A stretch of DNA of 64,000 nucleotides from the NCBI GenBank assembly GCA_001600695.1, contig BCKQ01000003.1, positions 2,002,015-2,066,014 on the forward strand, read 5' to 3'. This DNA comes from Ascoidea asiatica. Taxonomy: Eukaryota; Ascomycota; Saccharomycetes; Ascoideales; Ascoideaceae. The notes beneath the pieces are model-generated. The model ran no database searches, had not been told where the DNA came from, and saw only the letters and a list, made by a program, of their open reading frames with translations. The position numbers were made by a program, and so were the translations under genes. Below, piece after piece: positions 10,137-20,002 of the stretch (position 1 is the stretch's first letter; every line of letters begins with the position of its first letter).

Positions 10137-12307
10137 TTTTTTTTTTGTGATAATTATATTTGCATCAAATTTTGATTGAAAAAAAAAGGATAATAGATAA
10201 GATAAGAAGAACTTTTCTTAGATGAAATTCTTTGAAATATTGTTAACTCAAAATGAGTAAGAAATAAAAATTGAATAAAATATTAATGAAATTTAAATCA
10301 GAATTTAAATTTAAGAAAAAGGTATTAAAGGGGAAAAGGGGGTATTTTAGTGAAAAGTTTTTATTTTATTTAAATTAAGGTATAACTTTTAAAAATTAAA
10401 ATTTTAATTTAATTAAGATTAATGGTAACTTGATGCTCAAATAAATGGTATTATTTGTAAATGGAAAATAAATTAATTTTATATAGTAAATATAAAAGAT
10501 GAATATTGAATATTGAAATAATTTATAAATAAAAATTAAAATAAAAAAGTGAGGAAAAGTGAGGAATATTATGGATTATTATTAATATGCTTAAAAGTTG
10601 TGTTGCTAGGATTGTAACTAAATTTGAGAACAATTATTTAAATTGGTAATAGGTCTTTTAGTTAATAAATTTGATTTAAAGCTATTTGAAATATTTTATT
10701 ATAATTATAAAAAGACTTCTTTAATTACTTTAACTTGGTTAATTTAACCTTTAGTTTAATATTTAATAAGTGTTGATTTTATTTATTTTATGTTTTTTTT
10801 TTTTGGTTTTTTTCATAAAATTTGATATTAGCAATTAATAATTTCGTTTTTAATTGAAGAGATAAAAAATATGAAAAGAAGTTAAAATTTTTATCAAACA
10901 GTAAATCTGTATTCTTCCTTCTAATAATTTCAATAGTGAAAATTGATTAATATATTTTCATTTAAGTGTACACTTCAGAGGATGAAAGGTTGAAAATTGA
11001 GATTAAATACTGGAAAGAAAAACAGATAGAGTAAAAAAGTGATAGGAATTTTAAAAGGTGATGATAGAGTAAAATAATTAAAAGTAATAGAATAAATGAA
11101 TAAATAGGGATTTAAAAAGACTTTAAAGTATGAATGAGAAAATTTATTGTATTGTAAAAGAGAGTATAGAATACTTACTCGAGTTCTAGTAATGATAACT
11201 TTTTTAGTAAAAGTTGAGGTAATGTTAAAGTTTTTGAAAAAGTGACTGGAATATTTAATTTTAAAATAATGACTCTGAAAATGATTAAAATTGTCTTGAT
11301 TGAACTAAAATTATATTAATTCTTTAGACCAGTAAAGTAGGAGTTAATTTTAAGGAAAAAGTGAGAATTCTTTAAATAATATTAATGGGTGAAATAAAAA
11401 AAATATAATTGGGAATTAAAGTATTCTAGAGAGTCTAATATATTCAAATAATCGAAAATCAAGCTTAATTTGGAATATATATTATATTATATTATATTAT
11501 TGTATTGTATTGTATATTTATATTTGAATCCTTATTTTAACCTTGTCATTGAAGAAATACAGAAAGTAATTAAGTAAGTGGTATTGTTATAACAATATTA
11601 ATGAAAATAATAGAGAAATAATGTTTTGAGATAAAGAGTCTACGTTCTAAGAACCAGTGAGATAACAATTTTTCTTGAGTAATCTAAAATGAGGAGATAA
11701 TTGTGATTGAATTACAATTAAAAGTATATTCAATTCAGTCAAAATTTAATTTAATTCAATTCGAGTAGCACTGTTGAAAAGAATGATTAAATTGATTGAA
11801 ATCAAATTGTCTTAAGATTTAATTGTTTAAGATCCAATTGTGATAGTTGTAGTTGTAGGTTATTGTTAACTTTTGCAAGATAATGTTATTTCAGTATTTC
11901 AAGCAGTTAAAGAAAGTATCAAAGAGGATGATAGACGCTTTTCTTCACCTGAAATGGTTTTGATCCTATTTCTGAAATCCAATTGAAATCGAAGAGGAAT
12001 ATTTACCGGTTACACTGCAGGACAGTTAAACGAACCATATTTTTATTATTATTGTTACTATTACTATTTTACCATGATTTGAACTATGGTTGCAACTATG
12101 GTTTATGCTCCAAAACACTTCACCACTGACTTGATGTTTGCAAATCATGAAACCTTTTCAAACACGAACTTCATTCATTGGATGGAGTAGCCATGAATAT
12201 ATTGATTATTAACGATTTGTTATCAGATACACACCTTCCTTTTCTCAACAACTCACAAAATCAAAGGTCCATGCCAGACTCAGTTTTGACGACCCACCGC
12301 CACCAAA

Positions 12308-12411
12308 CGAACACCCTTCGGGATCCCGAAAAAGTCTTAGTCCTCTTTGTGAACAGTCGAACACCCTCGTCTCCCAAAGCCAAGTCTCGAACATCAGACC
12401 TCTTTCTGACG
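12308..12411. repeat. Imperfect direct duplication, about 50 bp per copy, with a palindrome
   Basis: Two degenerate copies lie side by side. Copy one begins CGAACACCC at 12308 and copy two begins CGAACACCC at 12358. Each continues into a related AAGTCT...CCTCTTT segment. Copy one contains the perfect 14-bp palindrome TTCGGGATCCCGAA at 12317-12330. This is not coding as far as I can see. Confidence 0.45.
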
Positions 12412-12724
12412 AGACACATCAACCTAACATATTTTATATTCTGTCCTATATCCTGATAAGATAATAACATCCAGAAAATTCAAAGACATATCCGGAATTC
12501 AGCCGTACCATTAAAAGTAGCTGTGCACTATCTTGCATTGTATCCATAACTTTGGATCGATAATATTGATGTATGTTTTTCGGACTTAAGCACTGCCACA
12601 TTCTACGCCATTGGATGGTTTTGGGGCTCTGGGTCACATGGTCGCTTCTCTAAAATGCAACTGTTACCGGTGCAAAATCTCACCAAGGTTGGTTTCAAAC
12701 CCTGACGATAATGCGCACACATTC

Positions 12725-12757
12725 TACGCATGTTGTACGCATGTTGTACACATGTTG
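12725..12757. repeat. 11-bp tandem repeat, three copies
   Basis: Units TACGCATGTTG (12725-12735), TACGCATGTTG (12736-12746) and TACACATGTTG (12747-12757). A degenerate fourth, TGCGCTTCGTG, follows. The array lies in the GC-rich part of the long intergenic region. Confidence 0.8.
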
Positions 12758-13232
12758 TGCGCTTCGTGCACGGTTATTGCACGCATCGTTCGCGCTTTTT
12801 TGCCATGCCAGACCATTGTTTTGATTCTGGTTAACGTTACTATGCAGGCGAAGAATAAAATAAAGTGTTAGCAATCTCCATTTGAGAATTTATAATGGCA
12901 ATGAAATCATGATTGATGAATGATAAATGAATCATATTGTGAGTATTGATTGACAAATGGATTGAGAAATAAACAGTGCTTTTTATTTATTTGGCAATTG
13001 TTTCAATTCAGCTCCTCAAATAACAATTGTCAAACATACAATATTCTAGCAACATTTGATTATTAGAATTCAGCTTCATTCAAATCACTCATTTCAAAAT
13101 TATATAATTTCAAGTTTAATCCTCATCTACTATTTCAGTAGCTTTGGGAGGCAAAAAAGAAATAGGAAATTCAGAATTTAAAATCTAAAGTTTGAAAGAA
13201 AAATCTAAAAGAAACATTAAAAGAAAGGTTAC

Positions 13233-16145
13233 TTGGGAATGATCTCATCTTTGAATTTTTATAAAAAATTGATAACGTTGTTCATTAGTAAAAAAAAATA
13301 TCATAAATATTACGGTTATTCTTTAGATATTAAACACATATATATATTAGCTAATAGTAATTTCTCAACTAACTCAATTTGTTTAAAAATTAATCCTGAT
13401 TCAGTAAACTATTTAATTTTGTTCAATATTAATAATTTTTCAAATTTAATTCTAGTTAATAATTTTACAAATATTTTCATTTTCAACTTTTCTTCAAATC
13501 TAATCAATTCAAAATTATTATTTTTTCAAATTAAAGATCTAGGAATTTTTGAAAAAATCAAATCTTTACAAAAACATGCAAAAAATAATAATAATTTTGG
13601 TAAAATACTTAAAGTTAAATTTTTCAATTTTCTGGTTGATATTAATAATAATATGAATGATAATACCAATGATAATATTGACAATAATAATAATGATAAT
13701 AATAATATCCATAGAAATGTTAAAAATTTATCAAATTCTATAAATAATTATAACTTTTTCATTAAATTTATCTATTTTTTTATCATCAATGAAAACCAAG
13801 TTCAAAATATTTGTAATTCAAGCAACATTAATGAAATTATAAATAAAGTAAATAAAATCTCTTTAAATGATATATTATTATTCAAGCCAACCAATTCTTC
13901 AATAAATAATTCAAGTGAAAACTCAAATCAAAATTTATTTGATATTTCAGATACAATTCATAATGCAATTGATAATTCAATACAAAAATTAGATAAAATA
14001 ACTTTTTTACCTGAAAGTCCAAGTAATGATAAATACTTAAATCAAATATTAAATCCAATTTCAGTTTCACAGATTTTAAATATTCATAATATTAATACCA
14101 ATACCAATAACAATAATTCTTCCAATTATCCAATTGAATCCAATGAAATACCACAAATAAAAATTTCAATGAATGAATCTTCCAAAAATATTTTAGATGA
14201 TCCAATTTCTTACTCTATGAGAGAAAAAAATTCAATTGTTTATTTGATTTTCGAAAATAATTATCAAATATTTAATAAAAAATTAAGATTAAATGATACT
14301 TTAGATAATTCTCAGGTAATAAGAGTTATTCCAAGTAATTCTCAATATGATGATTTGATTTTTGAAGATGAAACTGAAAGTTTATCAAAAAATAAAATTC
14401 AACAAAAATATCAAAATAATTCAAACCAAAGGGAAGAAAGTTTATCGAATTCGAATTTAAATACGCCTTCTAATATATCAAATGATTCTGGGCCTTTATT
14501 TTATACTTTACCCTTAATAAACTTATTTATTGAATCATTGGATATTAAACTCATAGATTCCATATACAAGCAAATTATAAATCTAAAATTTAAAAATATT
14601 GAAATTGATTTGAATACCAGTTATACTTATTTCAATATATCTGAATGTTCTCAAATTTGTAATATTTTGAATTTAAATAATAAATTAAAAGAAATTTTAG
14701 TTCGAGTATTTTGTGAAAAGAAATTATTTTTGAAAATTCCAAAAATTTATATTTATACATTATTAAATTTTTATATCTATTTTTTGAAAGATAAAAATTA
14801 TAAATTCGTTAAAACAGTAGAAGAAAAAAATCATTTTTTTGATATTCAAAAAAACATTCAATCTAAAGTGAATAATATATCTATTTTATTGAATGAAAAT
14901 CAAAATGGAGTTCACCCATTATTAAAATTAGAATCAAGTAAATTTGAGAATTATTCACCAAATTTTCATGATAATGAGGTTCGAAATTATAAAGTGAATT
15001 TTCAGTCTATAAATGACATTGAAAGTATAAAAGAAATTAGCACAGAAACAGGAACAAATTCATCATGGACAAATAATAAAAACTCTCCAATCATACTCAA
15101 TAATAATCCTTTTGGTACTCCGAATCTAGATTTTGATTTTAGTTCCAATTTAATCAAAGAAGATTCAAAAGATTCTTATCAAAAAGTTAAAAAAAAATCA
15201 AATAATGTGGGGTCAAAATCTTCTAATACTAGAGGTAGATCTTCTTCTGTAATTTCAAGATTGAGAACAAGAGGTTCAACAGTTGAAATTTCTCCAGTGC
15301 CAAGTTTAGAAGACAATAAATTTCATTCAACTAAAATCAAAATTTCAAATAAAAAAAATAGTAAATCTGTTAGTAATAGTAATAGTAATAATAACAACAA
15401 TACTAATAATATTCTTAAAACCAAGCAGAGCTTTGAAGTTGCTGAAAAGAATAATAGAACTGAAAAAGTTTCTACAGAAACATCTAGAGAATCCTCAATA
15501 ATTTTAGAAAATCCTTATAAACGTCAAAAGACTTCTTCAGCAATTGACAGACTACAAAACTCGAACTCCGAAAAAAGTTACCAATTGAAATTTCCATCTT
15601 TTGAATTAATGTCTGCTATTTCTAAAATTAAAAATACTAGTATCGCTGAATTATTAAACAAACTGAAAGCTGGAGAAAATGATAATAATGAAAGTAAATT
15701 TAAGGAAGAGTTTAATAGAAATAAGGTTGAGAGTGATAAGGATATACCGAATTGTAATATTAAATCACTAGAGGATAACAAAAAAAATAAAAAAAATGAA
15801 GAAATAATCGAATTATCTAATGATTTAATTATTAAATTAGTTAAAGAAGTTAAGAAAAATAATTTTTTTTTAGATTTGTTAACAAAAGATGTTTCAGATG
15901 TAATCAAAATACTAAAAATTGAAAAGGATCAAGAAGAGGATGAAATAAAAGAAATTAAAGATGGAATAATTGATGATGAAGTTTATGTTAAAAATAAGAA
16001 AGGTGAAAAAGATTTAGAAGAAATCAATAGATTATTGAATTTTAAAATAAAAAGATTAAAAAGTCAACGCGCTTTTTTAAAAGAACAATTGTATATATGT
16101 GAAGAAGAATTAAAATACTGTAGAAAATCAAACTCAAAACATTGA
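13233..16145 (+). CDS. Uncharacterised large Asn-rich protein
   Basis: A 970-codon frame whose family I do not recognise. The first 145 residues are rich in Ile, Leu, Phe and Asn and may form a folded domain. An Asn repeat follows near 140-160. A second hydrophobic, probably helical region is at about 425-530 (LPLINLFIESLDIKLID through IYIYTLLNFYIYFLKDK). Residues about 590-780 are low-complexity and basic, with SRLRTRGSTVEISPVPS and NPYKRQKTSSAIDRLQ, which could be nuclear localisation and phosphorylation sites. The last 100 residues are charged and helical with a probable coiled coil. No membrane span or catalytic motif is seen. A nuclear scaffold or chromatin role is possible but unproven. 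It is divergent from the coiled-coil gene. The unbroken length supports it being a real gene. Confidence 0.7.
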   Translation: MGMISSLNFYKKLITLFISKKKYHKYYGYSLDIKHIYILANSNFSTNSICLKINPDSVNYLILFNINNFSNLILVNNFTNIFIFNFSSNLINSKLLFFQIKDLGIFEKIKSLQKHAKNNNNFGKILKVKFFNFLVDINNNMNDNTNDNIDNNNNDNNNIHRNVKNLSNSINNYNFFIKFIYFFIINENQVQNICNSSNINEIINKVNKISLNDILLFKPTNSSINNSSENSNQNLFDISDTIHNAIDNSIQKLDKITFLPESPSNDKYLNQILNPISVSQILNIHNINTNTNNNNSSNYPIESNEIPQIKISMNESSKNILDDPISYSMREKNSIVYLIFENNYQIFNKKLRLNDTLDNSQVIRVIPSNSQYDDLIFEDETESLSKNKIQQKYQNNSNQREESLSNSNLNTPSNISNDSGPLFYTLPLINLFIESLDIKLIDSIYKQIINLKFKNIEIDLNTSYTYFNISECSQICNILNLNNKLKEILVRVFCEKKLFLKIPKIYIYTLLNFYIYFLKDKNYKFVKTVEEKNHFFDIQKNIQSKVNNISILLNENQNGVHPLLKLESSKFENYSPNFHDNEVRNYKVNFQSINDIESIKEISTETGTNSSWTNNKNSPIILNNNPFGTPNLDFDFSSNLIKEDSKDSYQKVKKKSNNVGSKSSNTRGRSSSVISRLRTRGSTVEISPVPSLEDNKFHSTKIKISNKKNSKSVSNSNSNNNNNTNNILKTKQSFEVAEKNNRTEKVSTETSRESSIILENPYKRQKTSSAIDRLQNSNSEKSYQLKFPSFELMSAISKIKNTSIAELLNKLKAGENDNNESKFKEEFNRNKVESDKDIPNCNIKSLEDNKKNKKNEEIIELSNDLIIKLVKEVKKNNFFLDLLTKDVSDVIKILKIEKDQEEDEIKEIKDGIIDDEVYVKNKKGEKDLEEINRLLNFKIKRLKSQRAFLKEQLYICEEELKYCRKSNSKH

Positions 16146-17018
16146 TCTACACTGAAAAGCATTTAATATTCACATTCAGTACTTATATTCTTATGTTCAT
16201 ACAAATTTTAGGTAATAAGAATCATATGATATTTGCTAAAAAAGTTAAGGGTCTTGAAGTTAAACTCAAATCTTCAAATTTAGCTTTGCTTATCCAAGCA
16301 GAAAGTAAGTAAAGGAGCTTATATTTTGGCTCTTTTAGGAATAAGCTAATGGGCCTTTAAAGAGTAATGAACTCTCTTAAAAGACATGAATGATTTTTTG
16401 TTTAACTTTCTGTTTTTATCTCAGTCTTTTTATTATGTTTGGGCGTTTTATTTTATTTTATTTATATCAATTATTATTTTTTTTTCTTATTTTTTTTTCT
16501 TTTATTCTTTTCTGTCTGAAAGTGGATTCACGAATACTCCCCAAGTGTGGAATAGCAAAGTTAGTAAAAAGATCCATGATTCTGGTTTCACTATACTAAA
16601 TCCATAGTTATGGTCTCAAATTCTAGATCCATTATATTGGTTTCTGTTTTAGAATTTCTCCCTTTTATTTTTCTGTGGTTGGTCTATCATGAATATGTCC
16701 AAAGGGTGCAGCACTTTTTCAATGCTCCAGGTACTGTTAATACGCAATTATTCACTGCTTTTAATCAAAGTAAGGCAATATTAGATAAGAAAATAAAGAG
16801 TATAAAAAGAAGGTAAAATGACTAAAAATGATTATCAAGTAATCATGGAGTGATAATGAAATAACTATAGAATGATCATAATATATAATAATAACCTCAA
16901 ATGTTCTATTATTAAACCCAAGACAAGAAAAACATATTGCTTTGCTTAAGAGAAATAACTTGCTTCCAATACTGATTTTCAAATATACTACTGAATTAAA
17001 TCAAATTAACTTAAAATT
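16146..17018. other. Intergenic region upstream of the RAI1-type gene
   Basis: An 873-bp spacer between two genes on the + strand. It contains a strongly T-rich tract at about 16420-16510. Around 16520-16740 is slightly GC-richer and carries overlapping short frames, one of which is listed as a possible small gene. The remainder is AT-rich and featureless. Confidence 0.45.
16610..16816 (+). CDS. Possible small membrane protein
   Basis: A 68-codon frame starting at ATG 16610. It reads as a hydrophobic segment (about residues 8-28, IILVSVLEFLPFIFLWLVY), then a polar middle (VQRVQHFFNAPGTVNTQLF), then a strongly basic tail (KKIKSIKRR). That is a plausible single-span membrane protein, and its base composition differs from the AT-rich surroundings. 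I know no family match, and another frame ends two bases upstream, so an unrecognised intron or frameshift is conceivable. Chance occurrence cannot be excluded. Confidence 0.25.
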   Translation: MVSNSRSIILVSVLEFLPFIFLWLVYHEYVQRVQHFFNAPGTVNTQLFTAFNQSKAILDKKIKSIKRR

Positions 17019-18518
17019 ATGGCTGATATTGAAAACAAAAGGAACTTTAAAGAGATTCCCAATAAATCCATTCCTCATTTTGAAAAACCTTCAATAACTT
17101 TAGCTAATTTAAATTCAAATTCATTTAGTATTTCTAAATATGATTTTCAATTTAAGTATTATTTACCTGTTATAAATCTAGATAATCAAAAAGAAATATA
17201 TTTCTATTTTATTGATAAAAATCTTCGATTATCACCAGATTCCTCATTATTTTCAAACTATTACGATTATGATTCAACTTTATTAAATGAACTTACTAAA
17301 ATTGACTTATCTTATAATTATAAATATTTTAAATTTTTAGTTTTAAAGAGAAGTGTGCCTAGACTTTCTATACTATTACACTGTTTACTACTTCTTGAAG
17401 CAAAAAATGAAAAAGATGATTTAAAAATTAAATCAGAAAATAATTCAGCCAAAATATTAGACAATAAAATTACTGATTTAAATGATATAAATGTTTTAAA
17501 TGATAAATTATCTGCCTTATCTATTACTTCTGATACTAGTGATACTAATAATATCCATAGACCTGATTTAATTTCAACTAGAGGTTGTTTAACATCTTTA
17601 GCTTGCTCCAATTTATCAAATTATGATTGTGAATACAATATTTATTATTTTGATCAAACCTTATACATTTCAAAAAATGATTATAGAGAAAATGAATCAG
17701 AATCTGTTTTATCTGACAAGTCTAAAAAAAATATTATTGTTGGTTATAATTTTGAATCTCTTATGAATTCAAAAATTCCATTTTCAAATTCAAATAAAAA
17801 AAGAAACTTTGAAAAAGATTATTATTTAAATAAATTGAAAAATATAACTCCAGATAATTTGAATAATAATTCAAGTTTTAATTCATTAGTTAGTTTTGAT
17901 ATTTCTTTTAATAACTATAAAAATGATTTTAAAAAAAATTTATCTTTTATTATTAAATGTGAAATTGACTCTTTGAAAGATTTAAATAATTCACAAAATA
18001 AATCCAATAAAAATAGTGAATTTAATAATACTACGAATAACTTATCAAGTTATATTGAATTAAAAACATTTGTTATTCCTCCATTCTTAATTAATGAGTT
18101 CAAAAATAATTGGGAAAATACCCTTAGAACTAACTTTACTCTAAAAAAAAAATTAATTAATGCTTATTTTCAATGTTGGTTTACTGGTATTGAAACTCTA
18201 TTAATTGGTTTTAGAGATACCAATTATAAATTAATCACTATTAAAGAAATCAAAATCAATGAGATTTCCACAATTTTGAAATCTGGTGATATAGATAATC
18301 ATAAAAGACTTTTTGGTTGTATTTCTCAATGGTTAATAAAGAATATCCCAAAAGATGAAAATAAAGCCTTTAAATTAATTTTGAATCGTGAAGAAAAAGT
18401 GTGGAATTTAACTAAAATAGAAGATAAAAATCAGGTTAAAATTGTTAAAAATTGGATAATTAGTGATGAATTTATTGATCATAGAAAAAATTTAAGAGAA
18501 AACAAAAAAGAACTTTAA
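17019..18518 (+). CDS. RAI1: Rai1/Dxo1-family decapping and pyrophosphohydrolase protein
   Basis: Member of the Rai1/DXO family, which removes incomplete or NAD-type caps from RNA. Rai1 also stabilises the nuclear 5'-3' exonuclease Rat1. Family segments appear in order: RGCLTSLACS with NIYYFDQTLYI, then GYNFE (242-246), then CEIDSL with E315 and D317, then ELK (347-349), then CWFTGIETLLIGFRD. These give the acidic metal-binding residues E246, E315, D317 and E347 and the lysine K349, so the site looks intact. At 499 residues it is longer than S. cerevisiae Rai1 (about 390), with inserts near 130-185 and 255-300. S. cerevisiae has two paralogues, Rai1 and Dxo1, and I cannot separate them here; the symbol is the more conservative guess. 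It converges on the NmrA-like gene. Confidence 0.82.
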   Translation: MADIENKRNFKEIPNKSIPHFEKPSITLANLNSNSFSISKYDFQFKYYLPVINLDNQKEIYFYFIDKNLRLSPDSSLFSNYYDYDSTLLNELTKIDLSYNYKYFKFLVLKRSVPRLSILLHCLLLLEAKNEKDDLKIKSENNSAKILDNKITDLNDINVLNDKLSALSITSDTSDTNNIHRPDLISTRGCLTSLACSNLSNYDCEYNIYYFDQTLYISKNDYRENESESVLSDKSKKNIIVGYNFESLMNSKIPFSNSNKKRNFEKDYYLNKLKNITPDNLNNNSSFNSLVSFDISFNNYKNDFKKNLSFIIKCEIDSLKDLNNSQNKSNKNSEFNNTTNNLSSYIELKTFVIPPFLINEFKNNWENTLRTNFTLKKKLINAYFQCWFTGIETLLIGFRDTNYKLITIKEIKINEISTILKSGDIDNHKRLFGCISQWLIKNIPKDENKAFKLILNREEKVWNLTKIEDKNQVKIVKNWIISDEFIDHRKNLRENKKEL

Positions 18519-18624
18519 AATTTTGATTCTATGGCTTATGTAAGAAATTGTTGGTAATTTAGTTGTATTCTTATAGTGTAAATGTATTTTTATAAAAAAA
18601 AATATCAAAAAACAAAACAAAACA

Positions 18625-19548
18625 TTAATATTTTGTCCATTTGAATAAAGATTCTTTTGGATTAATCAATTCTCTTTCATTTGTAGTATAATAAAATCCT
18701 TTATCTTTTCCTTGGGAAATAATTAGCTGTAAGTAATAGAAGAAATCTTGAAATCTAAACCCATAAGTTTTCAAAGTAAACTGAGCATACTTTAGAGCAT
18801 CTTCATGACTTATGAATTTTCTTTGAATTTTTAAATTACGTGATTTCTCATAATTTTCTAAAACTTGATCTACTGTAGTTTTATCCGAGAACATATGAAT
18901 ACAATCTGGTATTTCTTTTGAACCATTTGAATGAATTGAAATCAAAGAAGCAATAGAATTACCTATATCACTTAAAAATGATATGTAAAAATTTTGATTT
19001 GTTGGTTCAATCAAAGTTGCCAAATTTGTTTCTTTGTTATAACCAACCTGAATCAACTGATCATAGAATAATCCCTTTTTATCAGCAAATAGAGAAGTAA
19101 CTATATTTATAACCTTAATATTAAGTTTTTTGGACTTGAAAAGCTCATATGCTTTTTCTATATTTTGTAACTTCTTGAGAAATAATCCTGGCAAGTAACT
19201 TTGGATCTGTACCAAATCCATTCCAAAAGCAGAAGGAAAATAAAGATTGATTGTATTTGAATTTTCAACAATTGAATTAAGAATTAATTCCTGATTAACT
19301 CTGTTTCCTGTTAGATTAATGACAGCTGTAACATCTTTCAAAGCTGAAGTCAAAGATTCTGGACTTTCTTGAATATTTGCTTCTCTATACATGATCTCTT
19401 CTGAATCAGTATATTTTGATTTATCTCTAGTTATAGCTATAATTGGTAAGCTGAAGTTGTTTTTGAAGACATCAGATATCAAAGCATTTATTGTTGGCTT
19501 TCCTAGATAGCCATTGGTTCCAATTACAGCAACCACTGGCTTACTCAT
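18625..19548 (-). CDS. NmrA-like NAD(P)-binding reductase, copy 1
   Basis: Rossmann-fold protein of the NmrA/isoflavone-reductase-like group. The N-terminus has the dinucleotide-binding pattern VAVIGTNGYLGKP, and ITRDKSKY follows at the end of beta 2. The C-terminal part contains GFRFQDFFYYLQ and ELINPKESLFKW. The substrate is unknown, since the family includes both enzymes and regulatory NAD(P) sensors. The frame extends 21 codons further upstream to 19611, but I prefer the ATG at 19546-19548. This start gives MSKPVVAVIG, which lines up with the paralogue's MSLPTVAILG at 39619. The two copies resemble each other along their whole length, most strongly in the last 80 residues. This points to a duplication within about 20 kb, now in opposite orientation. 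Confidence 0.82.
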   Translation of the reverse strand: MSKPVVAVIGTNGYLGKPTINALISDVFKNNFSLPIIAITRDKSKYTDSEEIMYREANIQESPESLTSALKDVTAVINLTGNRVNQELILNSIVENSNTINLYFPSAFGMDLVQIQSYLPGLFLKKLQNIEKAYELFKSKKLNIKVINIVTSLFADKKGLFYDQLIQVGYNKETNLATLIEPTNQNFYISFLSDIGNSIASLISIHSNGSKEIPDCIHMFSDKTTVDQVLENYEKSRNLKIQRKFISHEDALKYAQFTLKTYGFRFQDFFYYLQLIISQGKDKGFYYTTNERELINPKESLFKWTKY

Positions 19549-20002
19549 TATTTTGCAATAGTCTTTTAAAACTTTCTGATAAATGATTGTAAATATTATT
19601 GCACTCGACACTGATATAGTTTTCCTTCTAAATAGGCATTATAATCATTGTATTTTAACAATATCTGAGTAGTCTTATTTGCTTGTTTGATTTACTACTA
19701 TTTTATAGAAGCTTATTAATAAACCCCGTGCATTCAGACCCACGGATTAGTGAACTTAAAAACTGTTTCGAAATTCTAGAAGAATACCTTTCAAATTTGC
19801 AATTATCTACAACCCTCTATTATCTTTTTGTTAGGTTAAAATCGTATAACACAATAACAGTTTTTTGATAAAAAAATAAAAATTAAAAAAATAAAAATTA
19901 AAAAAATAAAATTAAAAAAATAAAATTAAAAACTAAAAATATAAAATACAAACAAAATAAATATACTTTGAGTCTTTGTAACAAGATGGGTGATGTTGCA
20001 AT
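19549..20002. other. Intergenic region between NmrA-like copy 1 and PRP5
   Basis: Mostly AT-rich. About 19715-19760 has a modest GC-richer patch upstream of the NmrA-like gene. From about 19866 to 19950 is a run of imperfect AAAAAATAAAATT-type repeats next to the 3' end of PRP5. No gene recognised. Confidence 0.4.

Larger units (their letters stand above)
10137..13232. other. 3.1-kb divergent intergenic region
   Basis: The longest non-coding stretch in the window, lying between the starts of two unrecognised genes. About 10140-11900 is extremely AT-rich with scattered short A/T runs, including TATAT-type repeats near 11480-11520. About 12260-12450 and 12560-12860 are GC-richer and contain the duplicated segment and 11-bp repeats listed separately. 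Short open frames of 60-90 codons cross the GC-rich part on both strands, but none has recognisable protein features. It could be a long regulatory region, hold an unannotated non-coding transcript, or contain an origin. Nothing resembling a point centromere (CDEI, AT-rich CDEII, CDEIII in order) was found. Confidence 0.5.

Noticed and set aside
11171-11181. ATACTTACTCG, similar to the 5' end of U1 snRNA
   Set aside because: Only the first eight or nine bases agree and the following sequence is AT-rich with no U1 stem-loops.
12178-12871. Four short frames (63-92 codons) on both strands in the long intergenic region
   Set aside because: They overlap each other on opposite strands, have no recognisable domains, and are explained by the GC-rich composition lowering stop-codon frequency.
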